A DNA stretch of 64,000 nucleotides from Paracentrotus lividus (lineage: Eukaryota; Echinodermata; Echinoidea; Camarodonta; Echinidae). Positions within the stretch are counted from its first letter, which is position 1, and each line of letters starts with the position of its first letter. Positions 38,627-51,424 of this stretch are shown piece after piece. The stretch lies in NCBI GenBank assembly GCA_940671915.1, contig CALNVZ010000641.1:5323405-5387404 (forward strand). Direction: 5' to 3'. Below the pieces are notes generated by a model. The model was not told the origin of the DNA and ran no database searches. It was given only the letters and a program-made list of their open reading frames with translations. Position numbers and translations under genes: made by a program.

Positions 38627-38809
38627 CAGTTTTATGCGCTGGCTGGACTTTATGAAGATGGAACCTTTCTCTGCGGCCAGCTTATCCCACGCCCCTTCAA
38701 TGTTGACTCAAAAATCTGCAAAATCTCCGGGTCTGATCTAGTTCTCGCATACTCAAAGGCTTTTGCACGCATCAACGAACAATAAAAGAACCCCGAAATG
38801 AGCTGTTCA
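38627..38809 (-). CDS. Orphan exon candidate, unknown protein
   Basis: Between a good acceptor (TTGCTTGCGTTGTATTCAG|T) and a consensus donor (AAACTG|GTAAGT) the minus strand reads EQLISGFFYCSLMRAKAFEY, ARTRSDPEILQIFES. After a one-base frame change near 38700 it reads NIEGAWDKLAAEKGSIFI then KSSQRIKL. The composition looks like a real helical protein and not like the repeats around it. I do not recognise the family and found no partner exon nearby. It may be one exon of a gene with long introns, or a gene fragment. Confidence 0.45.
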
Positions 38810-39124
38810 CTGAATACAACGCAAGCAAATGAGGAACATATTTATTAAAATTTGGTTGGTATAGGCTTAGATTCCTTTGTAAGTGCGTATACATTTACAA
38901 CTAATAATATTTTCGTATCTGTATTAATAGACAGCTCATTCCTTGACATGCCATTGGATGCGAGCGACAGTATTTTCGGAATGATAAAACTTTATACTCG
39001 CGCGAGTCTACAGACTCATGAATGTGTAATATAACCCTACACCTTCTATGCACCCTGGATGCTATAGTCACACCCGCTCCTGCGTGTTTTTGGCAAGTGC
39101 TTGTCCCCCAGCCTGCATCGGGCG

Positions 39125-39340
39125 GTTAATTGCCTCTTGGTCTAAACCCACTTTGACTAATGTCCATTTGGTCTCATTCCGCATGGTCTAATTCCATTCA
39201 TTCTATAACCAATTTGTCCAATTACCTTTTGGTCTAAGTAGTACTTCGCCTATTTACCATTTCGTCTAATTCCAATTTCGTCTAATGTCCAGTTCGTCTA
39301 ATGTCCAATTGGTCTATCACCACTTGGTTAATTCCAGTAA
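39125..39340. repeat. Phrase-like degenerate tandem repeat (TTTGGTCTAATTCC type)
   Basis: Around 12 short units of 14-24 bases vary on (C/T)ATTTGGTCTAATTCC, for example ATTTCGTCTAATTCC and AGTTCGTCTAATGTCC. Worn related words, also inverted, continue at 39795-39870 after the element below. Confidence 0.85.
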
Positions 39341-39369
39341 CAAACTGGTAATAGACCAATATTCATTTA

Positions 39370-39779
39370 AGGCCACCGCACACCTTACGATTGGTCTGCG
39401 ACCTGATTGTGTAATAAAACGTCATAACATTGATGTGGATATTTAGAAATATAACATCATACTGTACAGAGTTCTAAATCATCGCAGGAATGTTCAAATC
39501 AGTGACTATGTAACGTCATTATTAAAATAAAAGCGAATTCAATATATAATCGTAATGACGTCATAGCAATCGCACGATTGGCTACGATTTCAAACTAATT
39601 TGCCCTTTACTTCTATAAAATAAAGGCTTGCGATTTTCCGAAATTCGATATCAATATTCTTATAGTTAATTTAAACCTCTTGTAATAAGATTCTATTCAT
39701 TCATATTTTCGGAAAATAAGCAAAATGCGACTTGTTCTAAAATCGGATCGTAGACCAGTCGTAAGGTGTGCGGTGGCCT
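39370..39779. mobile_element. 410-bp TIR element, TTA target duplication
   Basis: The left end AGGCCACCGCACACCTTACG and right end CGTAAGGTGTGCGGTGGCCT are perfect inverse copies over 20 bases. TTA flanks both sides (39367-39369 and 39780-39782). It is inserted in the degenerate GGTCTAATT array. Confidence 0.9.
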
Positions 39780-39975
39780 TTAGACATTATACAAAAATGC
39801 AATTAGACCATTTCGCTATTGGACGAATAGGTCAATAGGGCAAGTGAGACCAAGTATATCTTAGACCCAAATTAAATGATACATTCATCAGTATGTTTTA
39901 CAATATAAAGGTTGACAATTATTGTTGAAAATTATATTTCATTGAATTGTAAACTGAAAACAACTGAGAACGGTC

Positions 39976-40003
39976 AAAAAAAAAAAAAAAAAAAAAAAAA
40001 AAG
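39976..40003. repeat. Poly-A run
   Basis: About 28 A's. Confidence 0.95.
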
Positions 40004-40559
40004 GTAGAAAATGGTGGGTGAAAGGATGAAGAGGAAGGGGAGGAAGAGGGGAAGGATATTCAAAGGTCAAGGTACTTAACATCCCTCCATTGAGCTTCAT
40101 TTTTTGCCCATAGAAGATGACAAAAGATGATACGATTGCATATTTTCTTATTTTCTGAAAGAAGTTACTTGGGTGAAAAGCGACCGAGCATTTCCTGAGC
40201 AAGCTCTTAAGCCGATTTTTGTTGTCCCGATTTATTTGTCCGCGCTGTCCTGATCTCAATCGCATGATAGGTCACATCCGGCTTAAAGTTCTTTGTATCG
40301 CTCAAGTATTCTTTTGGGCGCGTCATGGATATTTGTCTTATAAGGCACTGTTAATTCAGCCAACATCTTAAAATATGGCCAAGATTGATCTTGATAAGCG
40401 TCACTTGAACATGATAAGAAAATAATATTGGCGACAACTTTTAACCTTAAGGATCACCAGCATTGGTGGTTTCGTATTCAGCAAAAATATTTTGATATTT
40501 TACACATTGAGATCATTCTCTAATTCATGATTCAGGTTATAATAACAGATCTGATATTA

Positions 40560-40860
40560 AGATTAATGAGTTTTCTAATCAAAATTTTGTGATCCAATTT
40601 ATCATATGCCTTGGAGAAATCGGTACAAATAATGGTAGACAATTATCATGCAATGACTTTATAAGATAATGACAGGTTGAAAACCGGCTCTATTGCGATA
40701 CTAATGAAGATCGATGAAATTTAAGATGTCTTCTAAAAGCCACTTGACAATAAAGGATTCCGCTATTTTTGAAAGACGACTGGTTAAAGCTATGGGGCGT
40801 AGTTGCTCAATAGTGGGCGGTTGAGATTTAGGGATTGGCACTCTTTGGCTTCTCTTCCAT
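40560..40860 (-). pseudogene. LINE reverse-transcriptase fragment
   Basis: The minus-strand reading gives VPIPKSQPPTIEQLRPIALT then SRLSKIAESFIVKWLLEDI, then TDFSKAYDKLDHKILI, which is RT motif A (F-x-D-F-S-K-A-Y-D). Different family from the two CR1/L2-like LINEs. Interrupted by stops and at least two frame changes. Confidence 0.78.
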
Positions 40861-41012
40861 GCACTGCTGAAAGACTATGCCCTGGTGAAAAGATGCATTC
40901 ATGATATCAGGATTACATAATCCTGCCCTGGTGAAAAGATGCATTCATGATAATCAGGATTACATCTTTTTACCAGGGCATAGTCTTTCAGCAGTGCATG
41001 GAAGAGAAGCCC
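40849..41012. repeat. Inverted duplication next to the LINE fragment
   Basis: CTTCTCTTCCATGCACTGCT followed by GAAAGACTATGCCCTGG is repeated inverted at about 40972-41012. Between them GGTGAAAAGATGCATTCATG occurs twice in tandem. Confidence 0.88.
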
Positions 41013-41081
41013 ATCGAGCAATTTATGACTACTTTTTAGCACCCCTAAAATAAAAATGATAAACAGATCTGATGAGAACAC

Positions 41082-41292
41082 CAAGTGGTGGATCCGGGTG
41101 TGGGTGCAAGGGGATACCGCCCCTCGAATATTATTATTTTTTTTGTGTGTGTGTGTGTGTTTGAATCATACATATTAAGCAATAAAGTTATTAAAAGCAG
41201 TGTTTCTAGGAAAATTGCTTTCTGTGCCACCCCCTTTTTTTCTCCTTCAAATGTGCCGTATGTGCTCTCTTTCTTCCTAGGTCCGCCGCTGG
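41082..41292. repeat. GGATCC-type short repeat element
   Basis: Starts CAAGTGGTGGATCCGGG and ends AGGTCCGCCGCTGG, related to the element at 9636-9794. Confidence 0.5.
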
Positions 41293-41429
41293 AAAAGTGG
41301 AAAAAATTTTGAGCACCTAAAATTGATGAAGGGAATCATGCATCCTTAGATACATTAAATGCTGATTTGATGATTGACATTTTTATAATTGTATATTTTA
41401 CATGTTCATTGATAACAACTTTTCTTTTT

Positions 41430-41593
41430 TTAGTTTAATATTAAAAAAAAAAAATTATCAACTTTTAAATTTTAAATTTTTTTTATTTTATTCTATTATT
41501 TTTTTTTACATGTTATTTATTTATCTATCCATTTTATTGTTTATTTATGTTTTATCTATTTTTATTTTACATTTATTTATTTGTTTAATATAT

Positions 41594-41625
<32 letters not shown>

Positions 41626-41745
41626 TATATTTTTATTTTTATTTTTTATTTATTTTTATTCTATTTATTTATTTATTTATTTATTATTATTATTATTATT
41701 ATCATTATTATTATTATTATTATTTTTTTTTTGGGGGGGGGGGTA
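41430..41745. repeat. AT-rich low complexity, (TTTA)n and (TTA)n
   Basis: Simple repeats ending in a run of G's. The open frame through it is an artefact. Confidence 0.95.
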
Positions 41746-42623
41746 TAAGAACGTTGGAAAATAGAGCATACACCCCACCAGTGCTAAGAACAGTCGGTGA
41801 TTGCGCGTTACACGACTAACAAACCAACGGTTGTGACTAGAGCATGACTCAAGAGCGACCGAGAATGTCGGGTCATGGATATTGTATGACTTATTTATTA
41901 TTGGGGTTAAAGTTTGAGGAGTTGAAAAGAGGGGTATATCGGCTTGCATACAATCATTGGTACTCCTTTGTATGTTTTATTACTGTAAATAAAAACGCCT
42001 GGCATGAGAGACGTACAAGTCCAATGTCTACTTCATTGGTGTATTTAGGAGGTCACATACAGGGACCAATTTTCTCTCTCCCCCGGATCATTCTATGACA
42101 AAATGTGAATACCAATAACGGTACTAGAAAACGGGGTGTTTTACCAAGTCATTAGTAAAGATATACGTATGACTCTACGACCGAATGTTTCAAAAATGTT
42201 ATTTTGGCTAATTAATAAATAATATAATTGTGACGGATTAATTATACGGGATGAAAGTACGTTCATATTAGGCACATCATATCAGTTCATAAATGAACCA
42301 TGATATTATATGAAATATTATTCAATATTAATATTACTGTGATCACAATCACATGTACACCACATATAATGTGCGTCCCATTTACTATATAATTCCCATG
42401 TAAAACCAACGCCATGAACTCAATATTGAACTTAACTGTTACAAGACTAGCGCCATCTTCCGCTAAGGGCAAGAAAATTAACGGCAAAAAATGATTTAAC
42501 TGGTGTTCAAATACTTCCACTAGAATAGCCTTCATCATTCTGTTCATTAACTCTAACCCTGTTTTCAACGCAAGCCATTTAACATGCCTATAACAATGGA
42601 CCAGGTAAAAAGTGAGATGTTAA

Positions 42624-43220
42624 TATAGGTTTTCCCGGCCATTTTCATCCTCCATGCAGTCGGTTTCACGAATATTCATTCAATTTCAAGCGATATTGAA
42701 TGTTCCATTAACCCCTTACTTCAATAAGATAAAGTAAACGTTCAATTTCCTTTACTTCGATTTCATAAAAGACTCGATCAAACAAAAATGTCAGAAGGTG
42801 CAATCAATTTCGCGCCAGTGAGAATTTGCGCTTGGTTTTGACATTCAAATTTACCAGTGGATATTTCAAATTGACACGTGTTCATTCAAATTCATGCTAT
42901 ATGCTTGTTCCCGTATGCTCGTTCCCGATTATCCGGGAAAAGGGTAAATTTTAGGGGCTTAAGTAGGGGGAAAATAATGAATTATGGAGCCTTTCTTTGC
43001 TGGCACATGTTTATACATTTCAGAAGATGATTAAATGAAGGAGGATTATGAAATGAAAATGAAAATTAAATAATGAATATATAAATAATACAAATAACAT
43101 TGCCATAACGTATTTTATATAAATTTCCTGAAGAGGAATGGAGAGGTGGTGCGTATGGAGGGCCATCCACGTCATAATGTATCATATATAAAAGAAAGAT
43201 AGAGAATGAAGAAAAAATTG

Positions 43221-43252
<32 letters not shown>

Positions 43253-43915
43253 AAGCATGGAGCCTTTTTCAGGCACATGTCCCTACATTCCGAAAATGAT
43301 AATAAATGAAGAAAGACTATGAAATCAAAATAATATATGAAACAAAAAATATACATAATTATAACATTGCTATAAAGTCATTGCCCTGGAGAGGACTGGA
43401 GAGACAGGGGTGATGTGTTCATTTCGATCTCTCTCCATCTCCATGGCCTATACCAGAATCAGAATCTATATGTGGGATATGGTGATGAATATGATTCATC
43501 ATAATCAGTTATAAGCAAAAACACTATGGCCATTCCTTTCAAAGATTGACTTTGATACATAATTTCTTTTGCAATTATAAAATCATGCGTTAGCATACAT
43601 ATACCATACTTGGTGAAATTGACTACGTTTTGCATTAAATAGATTGTTTAAAATGAAATAGAAAATACAAATAAGTACAAATAGCTCTTGTTTACATTAA
43701 ATGTGAAATTGAATATCAACCATTGTGAAATAGGCAAAATTTTGTACGTCTTTGATTGACTAAGTACTTTTTCGGTCGCTTGTTCACATTAAATTGAATT
43801 CCTAAAGTGCGATATTGAAATGTAATTTTAAGCACAGGCCAAAAAATGAGCTAAATCGAATGCTCCGCACATGTAATTGAGTGAATGGGGGATGAAAATG
43901 GCGGGAAAACCTATA
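42624..43915. mobile_element. TIR element, TATAGGTTTTCCCGG ends, TTAA target duplication
   Basis: Ends TATAGGTTTTCCCGGCC and GGCGGGAAAACCTATA, flanked by TTAA on both sides. It is the longer relative of 5620-6080. The middle holds an inserted, internally duplicated block: ATGGAGCCTTTCTTTGCTGG near 42985 and ATGGAGCCTTTTTCAGGCAC near 43257, each followed by CATTGC-TAA and GAGAGG text. It also holds a (GA)n run at 43228-43252. Confidence 0.75.
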
Positions 43916-44934
43916 TTAAACAGAAGATAGTCTCTCGATTTAAGGCCATCCCTGCAATGAAGATCACTATGTCAGGCAAACATTGGATTAAAGTTGGCGC
44001 AAATGAGACGATGGGGGGGGGGGGCAACTGGCCTGTGCCCCTTATTTTGTTTTAAACCACTCACTAAATATACACGTAAATATCAGAAACAATTTTGGCT
44101 GCACTTACCCTATTTTTCAATTTTTCTGCCTTCACATGTTGTTAAATTCAAATTATAGAAAAAAACTGACTACACTGTGCCTCGACTTTTTTCAATACTT
44201 GGATCGAGTGCCCCACTTCAGAACTAGTCCTTGAAACATAGTCAAGTACTCAAGACTCGAAGCGAGACGCGGTCAAAATCAATTTACACGATCCCCCCAA
44301 ATCAAGAAAAGATGAATGAAAACAGAAAGAGGTTATTCGCAATCAAGAGAAAAATATAATAAAAAATAGATGTGATTTATCAACACCTCGCGACAATAAT
44401 TGCAATTACTAAAAATATGTCTTCTCTATTGTGAGGTAAATACAGTATCCTACATTTTTCAGATGAATCTCGCAAATGTCGAAGGCAGAAATGTTTATAC
44501 TCGAGATGTATTTTTCTAGTACCCTGCTCAACAATTTTAACAAGCCTCGTATATTCTGGTGTCGCCTATGACATTTTAATTCAAGTATTTACATCTCAAT
44601 ACATCTTAAATACTTCTGCGGAATATATGCATGGCGCCTACTTCATGAATTTAAGCATTTTCACTGGCGATGTGCTATCCATTTGATAAGTATGTTATCG
44701 CCGGTATTGCACTTTTTTTTCCTTTTAACTCAATATATATCATTATCTACAATCGCAAAAAAATGTTGTTTTTTTTTTCTTATTGTATGATAATTATAGA
44801 TATTATTATCATGACATAACAATAACGAACGCATAGGTTTTTTTTGTTGACATGGTTGATGTAGAATTTGAAAATATTGTGAGACTAAATTTATATTGAT
44901 CCAATCCATACAGCTGTAAGAAATATTTGTATTT

Positions 44935-45215
44935 TTCAGCAAATCTGCTGTCAGCAGAGTCGCATAAAAATCTATTAATAAAAAATAGTTTTGTTGTAAA
45001 TTTCTCCTGCAAATAATTACATGAGAAATACAAATATACATCGAGAGTAACACATTTGTTCCGTTTTAACCAACTGTGTAAGCTATAGAACTCTATGATG
45101 ATTTTTTTTCGGCTCTTTCATTAATTATTTAGAGGAGAATTTACAGCAAAACTGTTATTTTTAAAATTACATTTTGTATGGCGACTCTGCTGACATCACT
45201 TTGCTGTATTATTTT
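44935..45215. repeat. Fold-back repeat
   Basis: CTGCTGTCAGCAGAGTCGCA at about 44947 is inverted as GCGACTCTGCTGACATCA at about 45180. TTTTGTTGTAAATTTCTCCT and AGGAGAATTTACAGCAAAAC also pair. A third direct half-copy follows near 45290. Confidence 0.7.
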
Positions 45216-45964
45216 TTTTTACAATGTAGGCCTACCGATTCTCCTTTTGCTACTGTAACCCAGCTTTAAAGTTGGAAATAGATTTTTGAGAGAGAAGTTA
45301 ACAACAAAACTGTTTTCTTACATCAGAGGTTATCACCTCTGACAACACATCGCGCTGTAAAATTCACATTTTATTTATTATTATTTATTATTATTATTAT
45401 AATTTTTTTTTTTACAGTGCACGCCAAATTGCTCAGGGTTGGCGAATCTAACCCTTTCCTTTTATCACTATTATCAAAAGGATCCCCACAACGACCACAT
45501 GCAGTTTATGGAGATGACACGTATTTTATTTCAGATTACACGTTTTTTGACGCTTGCTTTCTAATTGATTACCATTCATTCAACCTTATACGACGAAAAT
45601 TCTTCCAGAGGCCGCGCTAGGGTTAATGAACATGTATTTTTATTTCTCATCTTTTTTCTTGAATATCAAAGGAGTGTCGCTCGTTGCAGAATTGATGAGA
45701 CTTTTATAGCGGGGAATTGGAGTGGGAGGACGGGTCACTGATGAGGGGCTACAATAGAACAAGGATAATAAGGGAAATGTCCGTCAAAAAAGGGCATCAA
45801 TTTGGGAGAGATGTACCAGGAATTCGGGCGCGGAAACCTTTTCTTTATGATTAAAGATCTTGGCGAGTGTCAGATGGTGATTGCTATCACTGAGCATTAC
45901 GATTAAATGATTGGAAAAGAGACTTGGAGGGAGGGGACAATGAAGAGTGGATGGAAGATGAGAT

Positions 45965-45966
<2 letters not shown>

Positions 45967-46003
<37 letters not shown>

Positions 46004-46101
46004 GGTGGGAGAGGGAGAAGGAGATAGAAAGAGAGAGACAGAGAGAGAGAGAAAGAGAGAGATAGAAAGAAAGAGAGAGAGAGATAGAAAGAAAGAGAGA
46101 G

Positions 46102-46161
<60 letters not shown>

Positions 46162-46210
46162 TAGAAAGAAAGAGAGAGAGAGAGAGGGAGAGAGAGAGAG
46201 AGAGAGATAG
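45967..46210. repeat. (GA)n-rich purine tract
   Basis: About 240 bases of GA/GAAA repeats. The Ser-Leu or Arg-Glu frames on both strands are artefacts. No gene is seen from 45230 to 47899; another short GA run is at 46533-46550. Confidence 0.97.
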
Positions 46211-47899
46211 ATAGAATAGACATAGCTTGATAAGTTGATAGGTAGAACGTGAAAATGGAAATCACGAGGCGATAGCTGGAGAAATAGAGGGGAAATGTTC
46301 AAATGTGAGATGGCACAGGAGAAATGATAGAATTTTACACTCTACGAAAGAGAGAAAGAAAAAAAGGATGAAAAGAGCCAAATCACCCTTTTTAGGGGTC
46401 GAGCAGTGACAGCGTTTTCGAAAAAGGATGTCAATCCTCGGCCTTTTCCACCCTTTTCCACCATTCCACCCTTTGCGTTTTTAGTGTGTATAAATTATGA
46501 TTTTTTTTTGATAGGGAGGGAGAAGGAGAAACAAAGAGAGAGAGAGAGATGACAGGGAAGAAGCATAAATTGCACATGAAAATAAAACCCACGAGGCGTT
46601 AGGTGGATAATGGTGAAGGGAATGTGAAGGGAGAGGAGAAATGATAGAGTTAGGAAAGATTGGGAGAAAAACAGATAAATAGAGAGGATAGATGGGATGG
46701 AAGAAAATGTGACAGAGATACAAAGAACGACATAATGGAGATAACAAGTAGAGTATCATACTTGGGTGTACCAATACGATTAGTGGTAAAAATCTGTCTC
46801 AAATTGGCATTAGAATAGTGCAACCGAAATCTTGAGACAATAATTGGGCGTTCCTGTCAGAAATAGAAAATTTCTATTTATTGTTTCCTATAACAAAAAC
46901 AAAACAAAACAATGGGCTCCAATATTTTAATTGTCTACTACATGTAGACTTTAATAGACGATTAAACGATAGGCTTCTTTACATCAGTGACCAAATGTGA
47001 AACCATTGTACTGAACAGATGACACGAAGCATCTTTAAGTTCTTGATTCAGCGTCACCAAGAGGTCACTACTGGTGAGATCAGTGGGCGTCACGCGTGAA
47101 GAAGCAACCATTAACATTATAATTATTTGTACAAAAGTTTCTATTCATTGCCCCTCAAACTCGTCAAAGCGGCATGTCGAGACATTTTAAAGCTTCCTTT
47201 TGAAACCCCTTCCCTTCTTAATTTCCCATGGTCATTATAGGCCTAATGTCTATAAAGGAAAAGATGGGGAGAAATGAACAGTACTGAAGCTAGAAGTTAT
47301 TTTTAATGGTATCGCGATCCTATGGGACATGCCTAATGGTCATTATTGTTTCATTTCCCCCGTAATATCCGATTTATTTTTGTTGATAACATCATTTCCC
47401 CCAACACATGCAACAATTAATTATAATACTTCCAACTTCATCAAGCGACACTGTGATCGTATCATCTTTTCGATAATACTGCATAATTACACCGACCGTA
47501 GCTCTCTTCATCAAATAATATTTTGGTAATATTTTGTTTTTATCTTATCGTCTTATGACCATTACTCGCCATAATCATTCCATCAAGCGATCACCGGAGA
47601 TTTAATATTTCTTTGCTCATTCAAGCATGTCAGCTTATTCGTTTTAAATGTAATCTTGTATAACCATATATATATAATGAGCTTTCAAATTATTTCCATG
47701 CTATCTTAAAAAAAAAAGGAACAATATAGTAAAAAGTGCCCTGCTCTTTGAATGCATGTGAATAAACTTTTTTATTCATATTCTGTTATATTGTGTCTCC
47801 TATTTTTTTGCTAGCATTCAAATTTAAATTCCTGGGTAACATTGTCGAGATTTGTGTTTGTTTTCTAATGGTGTTTTCACCCATTCCTTTGAGGTTCAA

Positions 47900-48504
47900 C
47901 TTTAAAGTCCCAGACCGGACCGAAAAATGAAATAGCCAAAAACGAAAGCTAATATGCTACATAATACAGCAATTCCCAATGTATGTGTTTTTATTGTCCA
48001 TCTAGAAAGTATTTCATTAAAAAAGATGATCGATCCTTAAACAGGCCACCCCTCCCAAATACTTGTAAAATTACTCCTAATTTAATGGTGCGGGTGATGA
48101 CGTGAAAGGATGTTAATGGAATGCTACAACAATCCTGTGGCCAGGTATGATTGAATTTGCTCTTTCATTTCATAACAATAGCATTCTAGCTCACAGGGGG
48201 TCTATTGTCCTGACATAGCAATACAAACGTGTTTTCTAAAGGCGAAACGCAATCATGCCTGGCCGCAGGACTGCTGTAGCATTCCATTAACATCCTTTGA
48301 CGTCATCACGCGTGCCATTAAATTAGGGGTAATTTTACGAGTGTTGGGAGGGATGGCCTGGTTGGGGTTCGATCATCTTTTTAATTAAATACTTTCTAGA
48401 TGGACAATAAAACACGCCTAAATTTGGAATCGTTGTATTATATAATAAATATAAGCTTTCGTTTTGGGCTATTTCATTTATCGATCCGGACTGGGACTTT
48501 AAAG
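47900..48504. mobile_element. 605-bp fold-back element
   Basis: Ends CTTTAAAGTCCCAGACCGGA and TCCGGACTGGGACTTTAAAG. The arms of about 250 bases pair through CTAGAAAGTATTT/AAATACTTTCTAG and AATGGAATGCTACA/TGTAGCATTCCATT around a short loop near 48200. Non-coding. Confidence 0.88.
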
Positions 48505-49194
48505 AGAGTGTACATCTTTATTTAGAGGGCGCTATCCAATATTTTTTCGAACGGATGGAAGGTGCTTATAGTTCTCACCCAATACTTAAACGTGTACACA
48601 TTTTCCAAAGAACAAAATTTACCAAAGTACTACTATTGTGTGAATGGACAAATTGCCTCTAAAAAGAGTGCCATGTTTTGGATACATGTTATGTGACTGT
48701 TGTTGTTCATGTTTATGTAAGGCTTTCCTCAAGTTATGCTGATCTTATGCTGATCTTTAAAATAAAACAACACCCTTTAATTTTTTTTCTGATGGACAGA
48801 AGAAAAAAAATCAAGTGAAGAAAAAAAATCAAGTGAAGAAAAAAAAATCAACCGATAATACTTTAACATCTAACGTAGATATAACAGTCTGTGCTTAGTT
48901 CTATTAAGAACTACATTTTTGTGAGAAGACTTCCACACTTTGCTTTCTATTGTTCAATAATTATAGTCTACAATATTATTCTGACGTCTCCATTGGTGGC
49001 CTTTCACACTGAGGTTCTCACTTCTTTCCCAGGACAGTGTTATATCGTCCTTTATCTTTCCACGTTATCTTCAACGTATACATCAAGCAATAGTAATAGA
49101 GACTCGCATTGTCATTGTTTATATGGATTTTGGAAGAGAGATGGAAGAGGTGATGACAGAGGGCAGACAGAGAAAGAGAGAAGGTAAAGAGAAG

Positions 49195-49197
49195 AAG

Positions 49198-49229
<32 letters not shown>

Positions 49230-49245
49230 TAGAAAGAAAGAGAAA
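49195..49245. repeat. (GA)n microsatellite
   Basis: Purine repeat; a second one lies at 49625-49652. Confidence 0.95.
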
Positions 49246-50041
49246 AAGAGCGCGAGGGATAATTTGAGACATATCATTAAAAAAATCAATAAAAACATGA
49301 AAAATAGATTAAGAAAATGCAATTCATATCTCTCACTTGCCATACGTATTGGAACAAAGCTGAAATTTGGGCATTTTTTATTAATTTTTTTTCCTTCAAT
49401 TTTTCAAGGTGTTTAAATGTTGTTATCTATTGAGTATCGCCTACCATTTGTGTATATAATCTGTCCATTAAATGTAAGAACATCATTATAAGACTTGTAT
49501 AGAAAATGACAAAAAGGGGAAATCAGCTATCTTCCAATATTTTTGGCAAATGAGGGTACATAATTTTGCGAGAGGGAACTTTCAGCAGAAATGAGAAAAA
49601 AATAGAGATAGAGAGAAGGGAATGGAAGAAGAAAGAGAGAGAGAGAGAGAGACAACACTGGTGTGTGCGTATGGGCATTAGCGCACCAAATTGTAATGAG
49701 AAATTTCTCGCTTCTCGCCTCCCATCTCGCAACTTTCACACATTTCACGGACATCCCACATCGTTTCCGTCTTCGTGTCTTTTATCAATTGGTGATTGAG
49801 TGTCGGATATGTTACAAATCAGCCAGGAGATCGTCTTCGTGCCCGAAGTCCGTCCATCAATGATTTGGATCTGTTCCCTGAAGGTAAGACTAAACTAGTT
49901 TTTAATTGTCCATTTGAGCTTTGAATACTGTTTTACCCTGTTGCCCGTTTTTTGGAGTTTGTGAGTGAGTTGTGTTGATTAGTAGTTATATTTCTTATTT
50001 TCTACTTTTTAATTCTTATTTCACCATGTACATGTGAGAGA

Positions 50042-50782
50042 AAAGGGCCTGTCCCACAGAAGGCGATCGTTGTGGCGACAACCTACGAACTACTTTTTAG
50101 TACCCATCGCCACCATGCGCAGGTCCAATCGCCTATAAGATCGTGGATTATCTCGTCTGTCGCCAACAAATACATCGCAAAATTCTGTTCGCCGCTGGTT
50201 TCTCAACAAGTTAAACAATAGCCGGCGTCAGTTGGGTTGACGTCAATGACCGTAGACTGTGTTCTCTTGTCGTGACAAGGTGCTATCGTAGATTGTCGCC
50301 AGATAGAACATGTTTAGCAGAGCCGGAACGGCGGCCAGTTGTAGGTTGCCGCGCTACAGCTTACGTTGCACGCATCGCTGAACCGAACGGACAGTGAAAT
50401 TTAAGCTGCTACGGCCTTTGTCGCCACCTACATTCACCAAAATCAGGGGCGACAGGCCGCCATCAGGTAGAAAACACTCGATCGCCTGTGTCAGCCGCAA
50501 CGATCGCCACAGTTCGCAAGTTCATATTTTGATTGATTTTAAGCTGCGACAAGAGAAGTCAAGCCGCGAGATGCGCGAAGGTCGAGGCTATTGTATTATC
50601 GGATACCAGCTATTGTTAGCCTATTGTTTGCGTGGAAGCAAGTCGTTGTCGTAGCCTATCATAGACAGAGTCGTAGATACGTATATGATATTCGGTCACC
50701 TACGATTCTGACACGATTCTGGCAGGTTCTAACTTGCATAGGTTGTTGCCACAACGATAGCCTCCTATGGGACATGCCCTTT
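50042..50782. mobile_element. 740-bp TIR element
   Basis: The left end AAAGGGCCTGTCCCACAGAA then GGCGATCGTTGTGGCGACAA is mirrored by the right end TTGTTGCCACAACGATAGCC then TATGGGACATGCCCTTT. GTCGCC and CGATCG words recur inside. No transposase. Confidence 0.82.
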
Positions 50783-51424
50783 AGTATGCGTTTTTGTGGG
50801 TGTGTAATCATAAAAATGTGTAAATTGAATTTTGAACATTTTTTTTTGAACAGCATGAGAAATTTAAAATTGTTTTGATGTCAAAGGGAATTATAATGTC
50901 TAAATTGATATCATGCCTTAAATAATACATAGGCCTAATAAGGGTTCAAGGTTGTCAGGCATAGGTCAGAACAACCCAAAACCCCTAAAAAAAAAAAACA
51001 CAAAAAAGAAACGAAACGAACAAAAACAAAAACAAAAACAAAATAAAACAAAGCAAAACAGCAACGATCTTCTCCATTTTAGCTACTGTTTAAATACTTA
51101 ATTCAAAAATTACTTTCGAATAAAAGAATTGTTGGTCATGAGTAATATCTAAATAAATGATAATAATAATCCAGTTTTTACTCACAGTAGTGCTTGGGAT
51201 GATATTCATATTGTAGTTATTAAACATAATTGTTCTCACAAAGTACCCAGGAAGTTTGCACAACCTTACCCCAAGGACTCGCCCGGCTATATAAGTCGGT
51301 CAATTCGCCAAATATTGTTGAGCTTATTTGATTTGAGATTCATAATGAATTTTTTGAAAACGGTGTAAATGTGCCTTGTAAACTTGTTTTATGAAAACAC
51401 TATTGAGTGAAGATATCAATGAAC

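Noticed and set aside
39125-39340. CRISPR-like array
   Set aside because: Units vary in length and sequence, with no constant repeat and spacer; the genome is eukaryotic.
41402-41764. Hydrophobic open frame
   Set aside because: Product of (TTTA)n and (TTA)n repeats.
45784-46302. Ser-Leu-rich open frames
   Set aside because: Translation of a (GA)n tract on the opposite strand.
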